64,000 nt of DNA from Piezodorus guildinii (GCA_023052935.1 CM041294.1:18252635-18316634), one strand, 5' to 3'. Shown: positions 11,067 to 21,863, counted from the first letter of the stretch. A program made the numbers and translations. Notes: generated from the letters alone by a model not told the origin.

Positions 11067-11077
11067 AAATCGTTAAG
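11067..11077. repeat. Left TSD of LINE A copy 4
   Basis: AAATCGTTAAG is repeated at 11600-11610. Confidence 0.8.
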
Positions 11078-11599
11078 ACTCGCCGCTTTAGGCTACTTCA
11101 ACTCTTACTAGACAAACGATCAAACCTTCCTCTGAACTACAAAAGGCTCATCTACACGACTATTATAAGACCAATCTGGACTTACGGAGTAGAGCTTTGG
11201 GGCTCTACTAAACTATCAAATTCTTACAATCCGAAATCCTTCGTAAAATCCGCAACGCGCCTTACTTTGTCACGAATAAACTTATCTATAAAGACCTTAA
11301 TGTTCCCTATGTTACTGATTTGGCCCGGACCAGGTATCAATCCTTCCATGACAAACTCCATTCCCACCCTAATCCTTTCGTTTCAATCCTTTCTTCCTCA
11401 TCAATTCCGGATAATCCTCCGAGACGCCTGAAAAGAAAATTGCCCCGGGAGCTTCTAGTTTAAAATATTTTTAGAGTGCTTCCACTAGGTAGTGTGTCTA
11501 CATGTTTTTCATGACAGTTTTGTATATTACCATCACATTTACTAGATGTATTTTTGTTTAATACAGTTGTAAATATCAATAAATATGTTTAAAAAAATA
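11078..11599 (+). mobile_element. LINE A copy 4, 5'-truncated
   Basis: Plus-strand copy of about 520 bp. It begins within the RT thumb (words for RRFRLLQ) and passes through NLPLNYKRLIYTTIIRPIWTYGVELWGS to the C terminus and the 3' UTR with a poly-A tail. A deletion after the STKLS position removes part of the SSRIQSLQ motif, so the frame is broken. The 11-bp TSD is perfect. Confidence 0.85.
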
Positions 11600-11610
11600 A
11601 AATCGTTAAG

Positions 11611-11856
11611 GATGGATTTGAAAAGGCACTTTTGAACCAGCGATACTAAGGTGACCCCTTACTACTGTCTATTTCAATAGAGTGGGATATTTATTTTAAA
11701 AGTTTATCTAATCAATAGTTTCTCTACGTTCCAAGTTTTAATTTATCAAACTGTCATACTTAATAATACAGTTAATACCATTTTAGCCTTAGTAGGATTC
11801 CATTTATACTTACGCTTACCTGATAGACCTATTACCAAGCCATCTATAGGATTTTC
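11611..11856. other. Spacer
   Basis: Unassigned AT-rich sequence between two retroelement insertions. Confidence 0.4.
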
Positions 11857-11864
11857 AGAAGGGC

Positions 11865-11869
<5 letters not shown>
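11857..11869. repeat. Left TSD of retroelement J
   Basis: AGAAGGGCGTTCT is duplicated exactly at 12396-12408. Confidence 0.88.
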
Positions 11870-11907
<38 letters not shown>

Positions 11908-12395
11908 TCCTATATATCACAATTTGTCATAATAGACAATAATGATAGTGCTACAGGATCTCATTCATACAATATAAACAAAAGGAAAGTCAAATTACAT
12001 AAAATAAAATCAAAATAAGTAAACGTATACAATAACAAAATTAAGTAGACAAAATAAATACAAATAAATGAAGTTAACAAATAAATAAACAGAACATGTC
12101 ACATTCATACCTATGTACAATATTTACAATCAGCTCGGGAACCCCGGACGGGGCTTGTCCCCCCACTTGTGGAAGGACAAGCAGAGCCCAAAGGATCCCA
12201 GCGCCTCCCTCTCAGCCGCATCACTGGTGAGAGCCAGCGGAAGCTAAGTGAGGGCGCCATAGCCACAATCACACCGCACTTGAGAGGAGAATCTGACCAG
12301 TGTCAGAACTCCAGCATATGTATTTACAATATATCTCGGGGCCAATGCCGTTTCAACCTTCTAGGTGGGTTGTATGGATGAGTGGAGCTGGATAT
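11870..12395 (-). mobile_element. Retroelement J copy 1 (LINE 3' end or large SINE)
   Basis: A 526-bp insertion with a 36-base T-run at its left end (poly-A on the minus strand) and a perfect 13-bp TSD, so it was inserted by LINE machinery. The distal half (12130-12380) is GC-richer, while the half next to the poly-A is AT-rich. No conserved protein is recognised, so I cannot tell a 5'-truncated LINE UTR from a long SINE. Related sequences lie at 34871-35840 (broken by mariner sequence) and 29910-29965. Confidence 0.8.
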
Positions 12396-12408
12396 AGAAG
12401 GGCGTTCT

Positions 12409-13784
12409 GTGACTCATTGTCAGTGCTGAACATTGTAACAATGTCAACAGCAAACCCAAGGTTAAGTTCACTCTGATTGACAATAGATATATGGTTGACT
12501 GTTGTTTCCAATAAATCACAAAAAATTTTTTTGGGTAGTGCTCGTTCGGGACTGGCGATAAGCGACGTGATTGAGGAGGGTACCTAATTCTCTAATAAAT
12601 ATTTTAAGGGAAAATCAATACATTTAAAAAAATTATTATTAAGCTGTTTTCACACATCTGAGTAGCTGGCGAAGTGTACTTTGGTTCTTTGCCGAGAACG
12701 AGAAGATTCTACAGAAGAAAACTATTCTTCTTAAATTTTTATTTTATCCATGATGTTAACAGCGTCCTGCGGACGAAGCGAATGCCAAAAGTCAGCCGTA
12801 AATTATCAAGTTTATGTTAAGAAAAAGTTTAATTTTCTCTCTTTCCCTTTCCAACATTAAGAGTTGAGATGGAACCTTAAAGAAAAAAAAAACACAAGTA
12901 GGTCAAGGTTGGTGGCAAGTACTAAAAAACTTTTGTTACAATAAGGTTATACAGATGATAAATTTCGAATCTAAAACTTAGAATCTAAAAGACGAATCAT
13001 TAATCTCAATGCTAACTTGAAAACTGCGAAAAAGATGAATTAGGCGGGCAGGTGTTGGGTCTTTAGCAACTTCTCGAATTAATAGAGCTATTCGAAGCCC
13101 AAGTCCACGGAGTATCGTAAAACAAAAATTTAAATGTTTTTTTTCTTCAATTTTCTCCTAAATGGCATTTAAAGTTGAACATTACCTTGTTAACTCAATT
13201 AAAGAACTGTTTGGCTTTAAATGGTACCCCCTAATTAGACCGAGAGATTGTACTTATTCAAGGGGCCCGAGTAACTCATTTCACCCTTAGGCTATTCAAC
13301 ACTTTAATTCATAATTGGATACAAACTTCTTCTTTTTATTATTAATTAGCATTTATAACATTTTATAACTGAGGTAAACTGATGAAAATTATACTAAAAA
13401 GATCATTTTTGCCCCTTAGATGAAATTTTACCATCGTTCAATTTTTCAGCTTAGCTTTCGCATCTTACTTTACCAGAATACATTTTTTTTTCTTTAATTA
13501 AGTGGTACAAAAAAGAGTAATATACTTGGTAAAACTTTCGTTTTTTATTCATTGATTCTTATAGATAAGTGAATTTCATAATTATAGTTACTGTATAAAA
13601 ATATAAAAACTCTTTTAATCAATATTTTTTTACATCTGAAAAAAAGATTAAACACACACACACACTGTTACTTAATCTATAAGTTATAGAAAACAAGAAA
13701 ACGTAATATTCCAGAGCTTACGTCTTCCTGAATCCAATTATGTGCAAAAATAAACGTTTTAAGTAAATTTAATGATTCTGTGCC
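12409..13784. other. Long AT-rich interval
   Basis: No gene or repeat copy recognised in about 1.4 kb. It contains short T-runs and a CA run near 13654-13665. Confidence 0.4.
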
Positions 13785-13794
13785 GTTATACTCT
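13785..13794. repeat. Left TSD of LINE A copy 5
   Basis: GTTATACTCT is repeated at 14537-14546. Confidence 0.75.
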
Positions 13795-14536
13795 TTTGTT
13801 TATTTATTTATTTAAAGTAATTTACGACTGTATTCAATAAATACAACAAGTAAATAGGCTTTATATATGATTAGTACACATGATAGTCCTGAGAAGAAAC
13901 TACCCATTGGTAGCACTCCAATGTCTTATGTTAGGAGGTCTCTTGGCCATCTTCTTTTAAGGCGCCTCGGTGAGTTGTCGGGAATAGATATGGAGGAGAG
14001 GTCACGGATAAGCGGGTTTAAGTGGGCAGGGAGTTTGGAATGAAAATAGGTATATCTGTAACTGGCCAAGTCTTCAACTAATGGGATATTTAGGTCTTTA
14101 TGGATGATTTTATTAGTAACAAAGTAAGGAGCATTAAGGATTTTGGACTGCAAGGATTGGATGCGAGAGGAATTCGATGGTTTAGTAGACCCCCATAGCT
14201 CAATGCCATAGGTCCAAATAGGCTTGATAATTGTGATATAAATGAGTTTTTTGTAGTAACTAGGAATTTTTGAGCGTTTGTCAATTAGGTGTTTTAGTAA
14301 TCTGTATCTACGAGCAGTTTCCTGTCGTTTCAGTCTAGTATGAGGATTCCATGTTAGGCGTTTGTCGAGGTGGAGTCCTAAGCACCGAATCTGTTCAACA
14401 GGAGTAAGAAGGATATTGTTAAAGGATACGGTGGGGCAGGAAGTCATAGGCTTACGACGTAGAGTGAAGGTGATTTGATGGGATTTATTAGGATTTATTT
14501 TGATTCTCCAATTTTGACACCATTCTTCAATGGCTG
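13795..14536 (-). mobile_element. LINE A copy 5, 5'-truncated
   Basis: A minus-strand copy whose coding part stays open for 173 codons (13926-14447). It starts before TSCPTVSFNNILLTPVEQ and passes through CLGLHLDKRLTWNPHTRLK, IPSYYKKLIYITIIKPIW and ELWGSTKPSNSSRIQS, ending RRLKRRWPRDLLT. A few residues of the SKILRKILNAPY motif are missing (SKILNAPY). The YADD catalytic motif lies upstream of the truncation and is absent. The tail is TTTA-rich and a 10-bp TSD flanks the copy. Confidence 0.85.
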
Positions 14537-14546
14537 GTTATACTCT

Positions 14547-15004
14547 AGACAAAAAATTTTAATAAAATTAAAAAATGGTAGAAAGACTCTTTAATGTGGT
14601 CTCAATGAATTATTTAAATAAGTAAGTAAAACAATTCTGTCTAAGTTTATGAATATAACCTTTAGTCTGTATAATTGCGAAACTTTTTTTTTTTTTTTTT
14701 TCATAACCCCGATTTTGTAACATGTTTTGCCAAAACAGTTTTTGAACAATTTCCTTTTACTGTATCTAGATAAATTTAAAGGCTGTTTCTGTTAATAGAT
14801 AATGTTTTTAAAGTGCTATCACCTTTGCTATTCCTCTTGGTGGTAGGGATCACTACAATCTTGACACTTCTTGTCTTAAGCTAATCTTAATCTACCTTAG
14901 ACACTATGTTGCCACCTTTGAGGAGCTGTAGAAACATTATGTAATGGAAAACAATGAATAGACAAATAAACTGGGCTGTAAAAAGTGGGTGCCTACAGTA
15001 GCTT
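14547..15004. other. AT-rich spacer with T-run
   Basis: T-run at about 14684-14701; no gene recognised. Confidence 0.4.
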
Positions 15005-15636
15005 ACTTTTATCACTTTCAGTTACCTATATATAAAATATATAGTAAGAGAAAGTATTGCGATTGTGAAAATTTTAGAATTCCAGTTTTCAACGGAAAGA
15101 CACGTTTTAGGATCCCCTGAGTTCAAATAACCAAGTCCCGCAAAAAGGTCTGTGTGTGTGTGTGGTAACTCCCGGGCGAAAACGAAAAGTCCTATGAAAT
15201 TGAATTTTCATATTTAAGGCACCTATACGCCTGGGATGTTACAAAAACTTTTTCATCACAATCGGCTAACCGGAAGAACCACTTTATTCCATCCATTTTG
15301 CATTTTTTTACGATTGCTCAAAAACGGCTTTTACAATTTTGATTAAACTGACTATATCTATGTAAAATTTGATGAGCATTAATACGATGTAGGTTTCATT
15401 CTGATTGAAATAGTCTGACAGGACCTCAAAGCCGATATTTTAAATTTTCTTCAACTAAATTACCTTTAATTTTGTATATTCTATAAAAATAACCACATCA
15501 TCTTATTATCATTGATAAAAAAACAGGGAAGTATAAAGTTTAGCGAATTTGATAACTATAGGAGAAAAGTGCTAACATATTTTTTAATCAATTTTTTTGT
15601 TTTTTAGCACAAGAATAGTAGTATTAATGTATACTA

Positions 15637-15781
15637 GGGGTACTCACTACGTTTGTTATAGCATGCTATTTGTGCTATTGTGCTAAACCTATCAATTTTA
15701 TACAGGAAATAACTGTAGAAACTCGACGGGTTTAGCAAAATAACACAAATAGCATGCTATAACAAACGTAGTGAGTACCCC
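15637..15781 (+). mobile_element. 145-bp palindromic MITE, copy 1
   Basis: Ends GGGGTACTCACTACG and CGTAGTGAGTACCCC, with arms of roughly 55 bp in inverted orientation and TA on both sides. No coding capacity. A TA duplication suggests Tc1/mariner-type mobilisation, though the superfamily is not proven. Confidence 0.82.
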
Positions 15782-15911
15782 TAATATACCGTTGATATGC
15801 TAAAGATTTTAGAAAAATATTATCATATGCATACTATTGTAAAAGTTAACAGAGATAGATGGAAAGCTGATAAAAGAAACTGATTGTCGTAGATAAGAAT
15901 ATAATATATTA

Positions 15912-16056
15912 GGGGTATTCACTACGTTTGCTATAGCATTCTATTTGTGTTGTTTTGCTCAACCCGTCGAGTTTCTACAGTTATTTCCTGTATAAACATG
16001 ATGGGTTTAGCACAATAGCACAAATAGCATGCTATAGCAAACGTAGTGAGTACCCC
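15912..16056 (-). mobile_element. 145-bp palindromic MITE, copy 2
   Basis: Same element in opposite orientation to copy 1 (the asymmetric centre reads inverted), again 145 bp and bounded by TA. It lies 130 bp from copy 1 within the same Helentron-like host copy. Confidence 0.82.
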
Positions 16057-16390
16057 TATTATTTAATAAAACATGAACCCGTACTACCCACTTTGACGAC
16101 TTTTGAGGCGGTGGCCTAGAGATGCCTTGCTTTAACCGACCTTCGGAAGTCATCATATTTGCTTATTACAATTTTTTTTTTTTTTCTGATAGCAAATAAC
16201 AATAAAGCTCAAACAAAAACGATTGTAAATAAATAAAAAAATAAATAAATAAAATAAAACACATTTTTCTTTTAAAATCCACTGTAAATAATTCTTTAAC
16301 AATTTATTTTCGTTTCTAAATTTATTTAAAAATTCCTAAATTAATATAAATAACGAAGGTAAGTGAAAATCTTGTGTTGCACGCACCAGA

Positions 16391-16894
16391 TTTTTTTTCA
16401 TAAGTATCATGTTCGAATATGCTCGACTGATATAAGTCATTTTCATTAGTAGCTAATGAGTATTTAAAAATATTTTCTTATAATATTTATTTAGAATAGT
16501 TTTATCAAATATTTGTTGAAATACTCTTATTAAAGTTACGGTAAGTCTGAACAAATGTCTGCAATTTCTACCTTTCTAAAAATGTTCTGGAATGTGTGTA
16601 ATCCCGGTGCCAAAGCATTCTCACTTTGAAACTGGACTTTCCTCTTTCAGTTGTTTAGTTTAGGAATTCTACCTTCTTTTGGATCCAGCAACTTTCGCTT
16701 CATAAAACCTCCTTTTGTCTGATTTTAGTTATATTAAGAGTTAAAAGCCATGTAATCAGATAGTTTCTTATTCTCATTGTTTTGATAATTATTCTCTAAC
16801 TAAAACGAAAGGTTATTTAACCGAACATGTTAATTTAAACTGTAATGTATTATATTTATCTTATTAAATGTTTCGTTCATAAAAGTAGCTCATT

Positions 16895-16950
<56 letters not shown>

Positions 16951-17308
16951 TCCACTGATATATTTTAAAAATATATTAAATATTAATTAAATGTATCCAT
17001 TAAAAAATATCTGATTGGTTTATTTTATTGTATTAAGAACATATATTAAATAAGAAACACTGGGAATTCTTTATGGCTGTATTATGTAGCTTAGGTATGA
17101 ATTAAAATAACTTTCAAATAAGGTATACAGTGAAGTTTTTGCTACAATTATTATTTTTATCATTTTGCAATGATATCTAATTAAATAAATTATTTCTTTA
17201 TGTATACCTTTATGAATGATAATTGGGCACTTTATAAAATATAATATATTTAAAAAAAAACTTTTTTCAATGACTTTAATTTAAAAATACGTACGATAAT
17301 TGTTGGTA
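16391..17308. other. AT-rich interval with a 52-base T-run
   Basis: No gene recognised. T-run at 16898-16949 could be the poly-A of a minus-strand retroposon, but I see no matching duplication. The region up to 17308 is very AT-rich. Confidence 0.4.
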
Positions 17309-19030
17309 TAAATATTGGGTTTAAACAAATCGCGTAAAAGATTTGAACCTGTATTGAATGGGGTTAAAGATGCGAATAACAACATAATTGCGGTTCCGAC
17401 TGAGATATTAAATACATTTAAACAACACTTTGACGGCATTCTAAATACGGAAAATAATAATCAATCTCCTCCCTCTGAATACCAGAGCGCTGAACCATGG
17501 GTAGACGCACCGAGTAAAGAGGAAGTTGAAATGGCGATAGGAAAATTAAAACGGTATAAAGCTGCAGGAAATGATAATATCACGAGTGAATTAATCAAAG
17601 CTTGTGGAGAAGCGGGCGTTTCCAAATTACATGTTTTAGTTAAAAAGATCTGGGAAAATGAAAAAATACCCGAAGAATGGAAAGAATCAATACTTATTCC
17701 GATTCACAAAAAAGGACCGAGGACGGATTGTAACAACTATCGTGGGATCTCTCTTCTCCCATTATGCTATAAAATATTCTCGTCAATACTAACTAGCCGA
17801 ATCACGGAATACGCTGAGGAAATTATCGGAGACTACCAATGTGGTTTTAGGCGGAATCGCTCGACTATTGATCAAATATTTTCCTTACGTCAAATATTAG
17901 AGAAGAAACTGGAATACAACGGTGTAGTCCATCAACTTTATATAGATTTTAAAAAGGCTTATGATTCCATAGACCGTCAGAAGCTATATAACATCATGAT
18001 TGAACAGGGGATACCTAAAAAGTTAGTAAACCTAGTAGAGATGTGTTTGTCGGAAACATTTCATAAAGTTAGAATCGGTCACAATTACTCCGAGAGATTT
18101 AAGGTGCGATCGGGTTTGAAACAGGGTGACTCCCTTTCACCTGTTTTGTTTAATATAGCCTTACAATATGTTATAGAAAAGGTGATGAGTACCGAGAAAG
18201 GCTTACATATGGGTGACAAGATTCCGGTTTTGGGGTATGCCGATGATTTGGTACTACTAGGTGAAGACACAGAAACTATACAACTAAATACAAGTGTGCT
18301 AATAAAAACCGGTAAACAAATAGGTCTCGAATTAAATACCGATAAGACGAAATATATGATTAGTTGCAGAAATGGTGGCGATCTTGATGATATTAATATT
18401 TCAGGTCATACTTTTGAACACGTAGAGAAATTCAAGTATTTAGGTTCAATGATAACAAGAAAAAATGAAATCCAGGAAGAAATAAAGTCCCGGTTAAAGG
18501 TGGGAAATGCGTGTTATTATTCGGTTGGTAAATTGCTTAGCTCGCGGCTTCTGTCTAAAAACTTAAAGGTTAGAACTTATAAAACTATTATTCTTCCAAC
18601 GGTTCTTTACGGATGCGAAACGTGGCCGCTTACTTTGAAGGATGAACAACGGCTTAAGGTTTTCGAGAATAAGGTGCTGCGTAAAATATTTGTTCCGAAG
18701 AGAGATGAGGCCACTGGGGAGTTTAGAAGGTTGCACAACGCGGAATTGCGGAGTTTGAACCCTGTGAATATAATTGAGTTGATAGCATCGCGGAGACTCA
18801 AATGGGCGCGTAAAGTTGTTGGGCTTAGTGAGGAACGGATTCCGAGAAAGTTGGTATTCGCTGAACCGACTGGTAGGCGTCCGAAAGGTAGGCCGAAGCG
18901 TCGATGGGAGGATTGCATTAAGGCTGATCTCGGGGGCTTGGGCTTGACCGGTGAACATTGGACGAGTCTGTGCAGGCGAAGTTTGGAGGTATCGGCATCG
19001 AACCTTCGGGTTCGGTAAGCCTATTATTAT
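17309..19030 (+). mobile_element. RTE-type LINE, 5'-truncated
   Basis: About 1.7 kb of an RTE-like non-LTR retrotransposon covering the RT and C-terminal domain and ending in a TAT/ATT repeat tail, typical of RTE elements. TAAATAT before the open frame and again at the tail (19031 onward, then split by mariner insertion) is a possible short TSD. The apurinic endonuclease domain is missing. It is transcribed left to right if at all. Confidence 0.85.
17315..19018 (+). CDS. RTE-type reverse transcriptase, open frame without ATG
   Basis: A 567-codon frame with no stop or frameshift, encoding an RNA-directed DNA polymerase that would copy LINE RNA onto nicked target DNA. Motifs in order: NNYRGISLLPLCYKIFSSIL (about 144-163), YQCGFRRNRSTIDQIFSLRQ (about 188-207), LYIDFKKAYDSID with the first catalytic Asp (about 208-225), GLKQGDSLSPVLFN (about 269-282), GYADDLVLLGED with catalytic YADD at 308-311, KFKYLGSMIT, LPTVLYGCETWPLT, and a basic C terminus GRRPKGRPKRRWEDCIKADL. 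The frame is open to the element's left edge and begins at a TTG, so the true N terminus and endonuclease were lost by 5' truncation. Intactness suggests a recent insertion; function alone is unlikely. Confidence 0.88.
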   Translation: MGLNKSRKRFEPVLNGVKDANNNIIAVPTEILNTFKQHFDGILNTENNNQSPPSEYQSAEPWVDAPSKEEVEMAIGKLKRYKAAGNDNITSELIKACGEAGVSKLHVLVKKIWENEKIPEEWKESILIPIHKKGPRTDCNNYRGISLLPLCYKIFSSILTSRITEYAEEIIGDYQCGFRRNRSTIDQIFSLRQILEKKLEYNGVVHQLYIDFKKAYDSIDRQKLYNIMIEQGIPKKLVNLVEMCLSETFHKVRIGHNYSERFKVRSGLKQGDSLSPVLFNIALQYVIEKVMSTEKGLHMGDKIPVLGYADDLVLLGEDTETIQLNTSVLIKTGKQIGLELNTDKTKYMISCRNGGDLDDINISGHTFEHVEKFKYLGSMITRKNEIQEEIKSRLKVGNACYYSVGKLLSSRLLSKNLKVRTYKTIILPTVLYGCETWPLTLKDEQRLKVFENKVLRKIFVPKRDEATGEFRRLHNAELRSLNPVNIIELIASRRLKWARKVVGLSEERIPRKLVFAEPTGRRPKGRPKRRWEDCIKADLGGLGLTGEHWTSLCRRSLEVSASNLRVR

Positions 19031-19036
19031 TAAATA

Positions 19037-19934
19037 TTGGGTTGATGCAAAATTAATGCAGGTTTCCTCTATTGCAATATCTTAATTCCAATTGTGTAAA
19101 CAAAGCTAATCCTAACATTGATCATTATTATACCAAAACAAACCTTATCTAATACCCTCTCTTTCACCATGAATTTGTTTAGTAAAATCGTTTTGTTCAG
19201 TGTGTTTTGTTCAATCGTTGTTTTGTTCAAAGGTCTTGAATCGAAAATGTCAAAGTGCGATTTTCGTCAAATTTATTTTTACGAATTTAAATTAGGGCGC
19301 AGCGCTGCGCAAACGGCTCGTAATATGAATGAAGTGTGGGGTCAGGGGGCTATTAATGAGTGCACGGTGCAGCGTTGGTTCCAGAATTTCGCAGAGGAGA
19401 TTTCGACCTCGAAGACAAGGAAGGTCGGGGCCGTCATCTTGCTCTGGACAACGACCAGCTGAGGTCAAAAGTGGAAGAAGACCCAACCAAAACCACACGA
19501 GAAATGGCGGCGGAACTCGGAACTCAAAAATTGCAACGTCTTTGCCCAGCATTGATGAATCGGAAGGGGCCGATCCTGCTCCACGATAACGCCAGACCAC
19601 ACGTTGCACAACCAACGCTTCGACGACTGCACGAGTTGGGCTACGAAGTTCTCCAACATCCGCCTTATTCACCTGACCTCTCTCCTACAGACTTCCACTT
19701 TTTCAGGGAGAAAAATTTTCAAAACCAGGACGACATTGAAAATTCTTTTCGTGATTTCATTAAGTCCAGGGATTCGGATTTTTTTTCTGGTGGAATAAGA
19801 AAGCTTGTTGAACGTTGGCAAAAGTGCATTGATTCAGATGGAAATTATTTTGATTAAATATATATGATTAAAGTAAAGATATGGCGTATTTACAATACCT
19901 ACTAAAAACCTGCATTAATTTTGCATCAACCCAA
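19037..19934 (+). mobile_element. Mariner element, cecropia-like subfamily, 898 bp, defective
   Basis: Perfect 29-bp terminal inverted repeats (19037-19065 and 19906-19934, starting TTGGGTTGATGCAAAA), with TA target duplications at 19035-19036 and 19935-19936. It carries a frameshifted and internally deleted transposase and is about 400 bp shorter than a usual mariner of 1.3 kb. It inserted at the tail or target site of the RTE element. Confidence 0.93.
19247..19857 (+). pseudogene. Mariner transposase remnant (D34D type)
   Basis: The transposase starts near 19247 (MSKCDFRQIYFYEFKLG), with the N-terminal helix-turn-helix DNA-binding region (SAAQTARNMNEVWGQG, TVQRWFQNF) to about 19395. A frameshift then moves translation to a second frame (DFDLEDKEGRG, DNDQLRSKVEEDP). 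A deletion joins EMAAELGTQ to LCPALMNRKG, removing the segment with the first catalytic Asp. LLHDNARPHV (second Asp) and SPDLSPTDFHFF (third Asp) remain, exactly 34 residues apart, the mariner D34D signature. A second small deletion follows (FFREKNF). The end, RWQKCIDSDGNYFD, is typical of the cecropia/Hsmar1 group. Dead as an enzyme. Confidence 0.9.
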
Positions 19935-20090
19935 TATATGAATTAATCTTAAATTTTTGACAAAACTCTAGGCAAGTATCATTATACAGATAAAATGTTT
20001 TTTGTAATAGTTTTATTTGTAAGTAGTGATTATTCGGATTAAACGAACTCAGATTTTTATGGTGATGCTAAATTAATCTCTTTATAAGGG

Positions 20091-20360
20091 ACCAATACAT
20101 TAAAACTAAATAATCAAAGATTCAGACAAATGAGAACTGTACCACAGCTGCTAACAACCTATAAAACTACTGTACCACAACCCATGGTTGACCCACTGCT
20201 GATTTGTGGTGTGTTAGGCATTATAGTGAAAGGAGGTCCTGCAGCACTCTTCTTAATACTGTGTTTCATAATACGAATTTATGTGGCCATGGTTTGTATT
20301 AATGTATGTTTGTATTGTATTTGTATACACCTGTTAGTTGTGAAAACTGTTTTAGTCTGA
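20091..20360 (+). other. Hydrophobic open segment, possible terminal exon
   Basis: The frame is open from just after an acceptor-like CTCTTTATAAG (ending 20090) to a stop at 20361. An ATG at 20130 is followed by 76 codons. The sequence TTYKTTVPQPMVDPLLICG leads into a strongly hydrophobic stretch (about residues 22-76), suggesting one or two membrane segments. AATAAA occurs near 20429. I recognise no family. It could equally be chance or an unknown transposon, and no upstream exon was identified. Confidence 0.2.
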
Positions 20361-20964
20361 ATCTGTTCGCTAACTGAAGTAATTGTTAATGTACCACGGT
20401 GAATTTGTTATAGCTCTAAAAGTTTTGAAATAAAAAAATTGAAAGTTTGTCATTTTAGCAATTCCGTATATCTGTGTCCGAATCGGCTTAAGTAAGCTAG
20501 TGTAATAGGACGTTTATATTACACACGTTTAGGGGGCTGAAGCAGTAACCCACTACTGCTAGAATTATATAGATATACGCGCTCTTAGAATTTAATTTAT
20601 TTTTACGTTTTAATCTTGAAATTGTTGAGATATAAAAGTTTATATAAAAATGTCAAGCCGAGAAATCTTATTGTGTCTGTCTGTACAATTTATATGTTGT
20701 CATGGTATAATGAAGGGCAGGTTTTATGTTAAAGAGAAAAAGTAATATGTTGGAATTTGTCTTGGTTAAGTCTAATTTTCCAAAGTTTGCACCAATCGTA
20801 AAGTTATATATTTATTTATGACTTCTCTACCCCTTACGTTATATACTCTATCGTGGTATAAACTTCTTTTCAAATATTTAAAGAGTATATTCACTTTGCT
20901 ATGTCTTTCATTGCTGTATCCATTTTTAGTTCAATTTTCAATTTGCTGAAAATTTGACATTCTA
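20361..20964. other. AT-rich spacer
   Basis: Nothing recognised between the open segment and the mariner terminal repeat at 20965. Confidence 0.4.
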
Positions 20965-21861
20965 TTGGGTTGTTTCACATGAAATGTCTGTTTTTATGGT
21001 TTCTGAAATACATTAAGGATTTTGCAGGTCTCTGTTGTTTTCTTCCGTATATTTACATATTTAAAGTAAACAGTTACTAATCCTCTACCTTTGCATCATA
21101 AACATTAGCTTCCCTATCAATTACCCACTTTTTAGTATACCTCCAAATATGAACATGGAAACACGCGATTTTCAAGTAATATTTTTATACGAGTTTAAAC
21201 TCGGCCATTCAGCACCTGAGGCCGCAAGAAATGTTAGCAAGGCGTTTGGGGAAGGGAGTGTTAATGAACAGGCCATTTGCTATGTTTTCAGCTGGGGATA
21301 CCAACTTGGAAAACTTGCCCCGAGGAAGACCTCCGTCCGTAATAGACAACGATGTCCTCATACAGTAGAAGGAAACCCCTACCAAACAGTTAAAGGACTC
21401 TTAGCACAACTAAATGAAAGTGCGTCTACCGTTTCCAGACATTTAAAGTGTATTGGGAAAGTAATAAAGCTCGATTCATGGGTACCTCATCATCTCACTG
21501 AGCAGCAGCAAGACTCCATCTTTCAATACATACCGTGCAAAAATTGAAAGAAATGGGCTACGAAGTTCTTCCGCACCCATCATATTCTCCTGACTTGTCT
21601 CCGACAGATTACCACCTGTTCAGGAATTTAGACAACTTCGTCAAAGGAAAACTTTTTGAAAATGATGATCAAGTGAAAAGTGCGTTTTCAGATTTTGTTT
21701 CACTTCAAAGATCAGAGTTTTTCAGTTCGGGGATAAAAAAGTTGGTGTCACGTTGGGAAAAAGGAGGTAAATACTTCGAATAAAATTATCTTGTTTTCAT
21801 ATCGTATTTTTAATAAAAATCCTTTACCTTGAAAACGGACATTTCATGTCATACAAACCAA
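20965..21861 (+). mobile_element. Deleted mariner family 2, copy 1 (897 bp)
   Basis: Flanked by TA at 20963-20964 and 21862-21863. Terminal repeats of about 30 bp start TTGGGTTGTTTCACATGAAA and match the right end with several mismatches. Two decayed transposase pieces are joined by an internal deletion at about 21523-21540 that is shared with the copies at 35 and 42 kb. It is therefore a member of a non-autonomous deletion-derivative family rather than an independent deletion. Confidence 0.9.
21149..21783 (+). pseudogene. Mariner transposase remnant, family 2 copy 1
   Basis: The first part (from about 21155) gives METRDFQVIFLYEFKLGHSA and the helix-turn-helix start. A deletion or frameshift after VNEQ scrambles the second helix. 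ASTVSRHLKCIGKV and DSWVPHHLTEQQQ follow. The deletion then jumps to QKLKEMGYEVLPHPSYSPDLSPTDYHLF, which keeps only the third catalytic Asp, and to the C-terminal part ending KGGKYFE. The first two catalytic Asp residues are gone. Confidence 0.85.
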
Positions 21862-21863
21862 TA

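Larger units (their letters stand above)
15005..16390 (-). mobile_element. Helentron-like repeat, copy b (enlarged by two MITEs)
   Basis: Same family as copy a. The left end is an altered ACTTTCAGTTAC region with an expanded ATATATAAAATATATAG hairpin. A short GT tract lies near 15151-15164. The right end is GTAAGTGAAAAT, followed by a terminal segment ending CCAGA before T's. Two 145-bp palindromic MITEs (15637-15781, 15912-16056) account for most of the extra length. It is more diverged than most other copies. Confidence 0.75.

Noticed and set aside
16898..16949. 52-base T-run as the tail of a minus-strand retroposon
   Set aside because: No flanking duplication or element body could be matched; left as a homopolymer only.
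18563..18958. Long minus-strand open frames opposite the RTE RT
   Set aside because: They are antisense shadows of a clear RT coding frame with canonical motifs on the plus strand.
19292..19672. 126-codon minus-strand frame
   Set aside because: Opposite the mariner transposase remnant; no motifs of its own.
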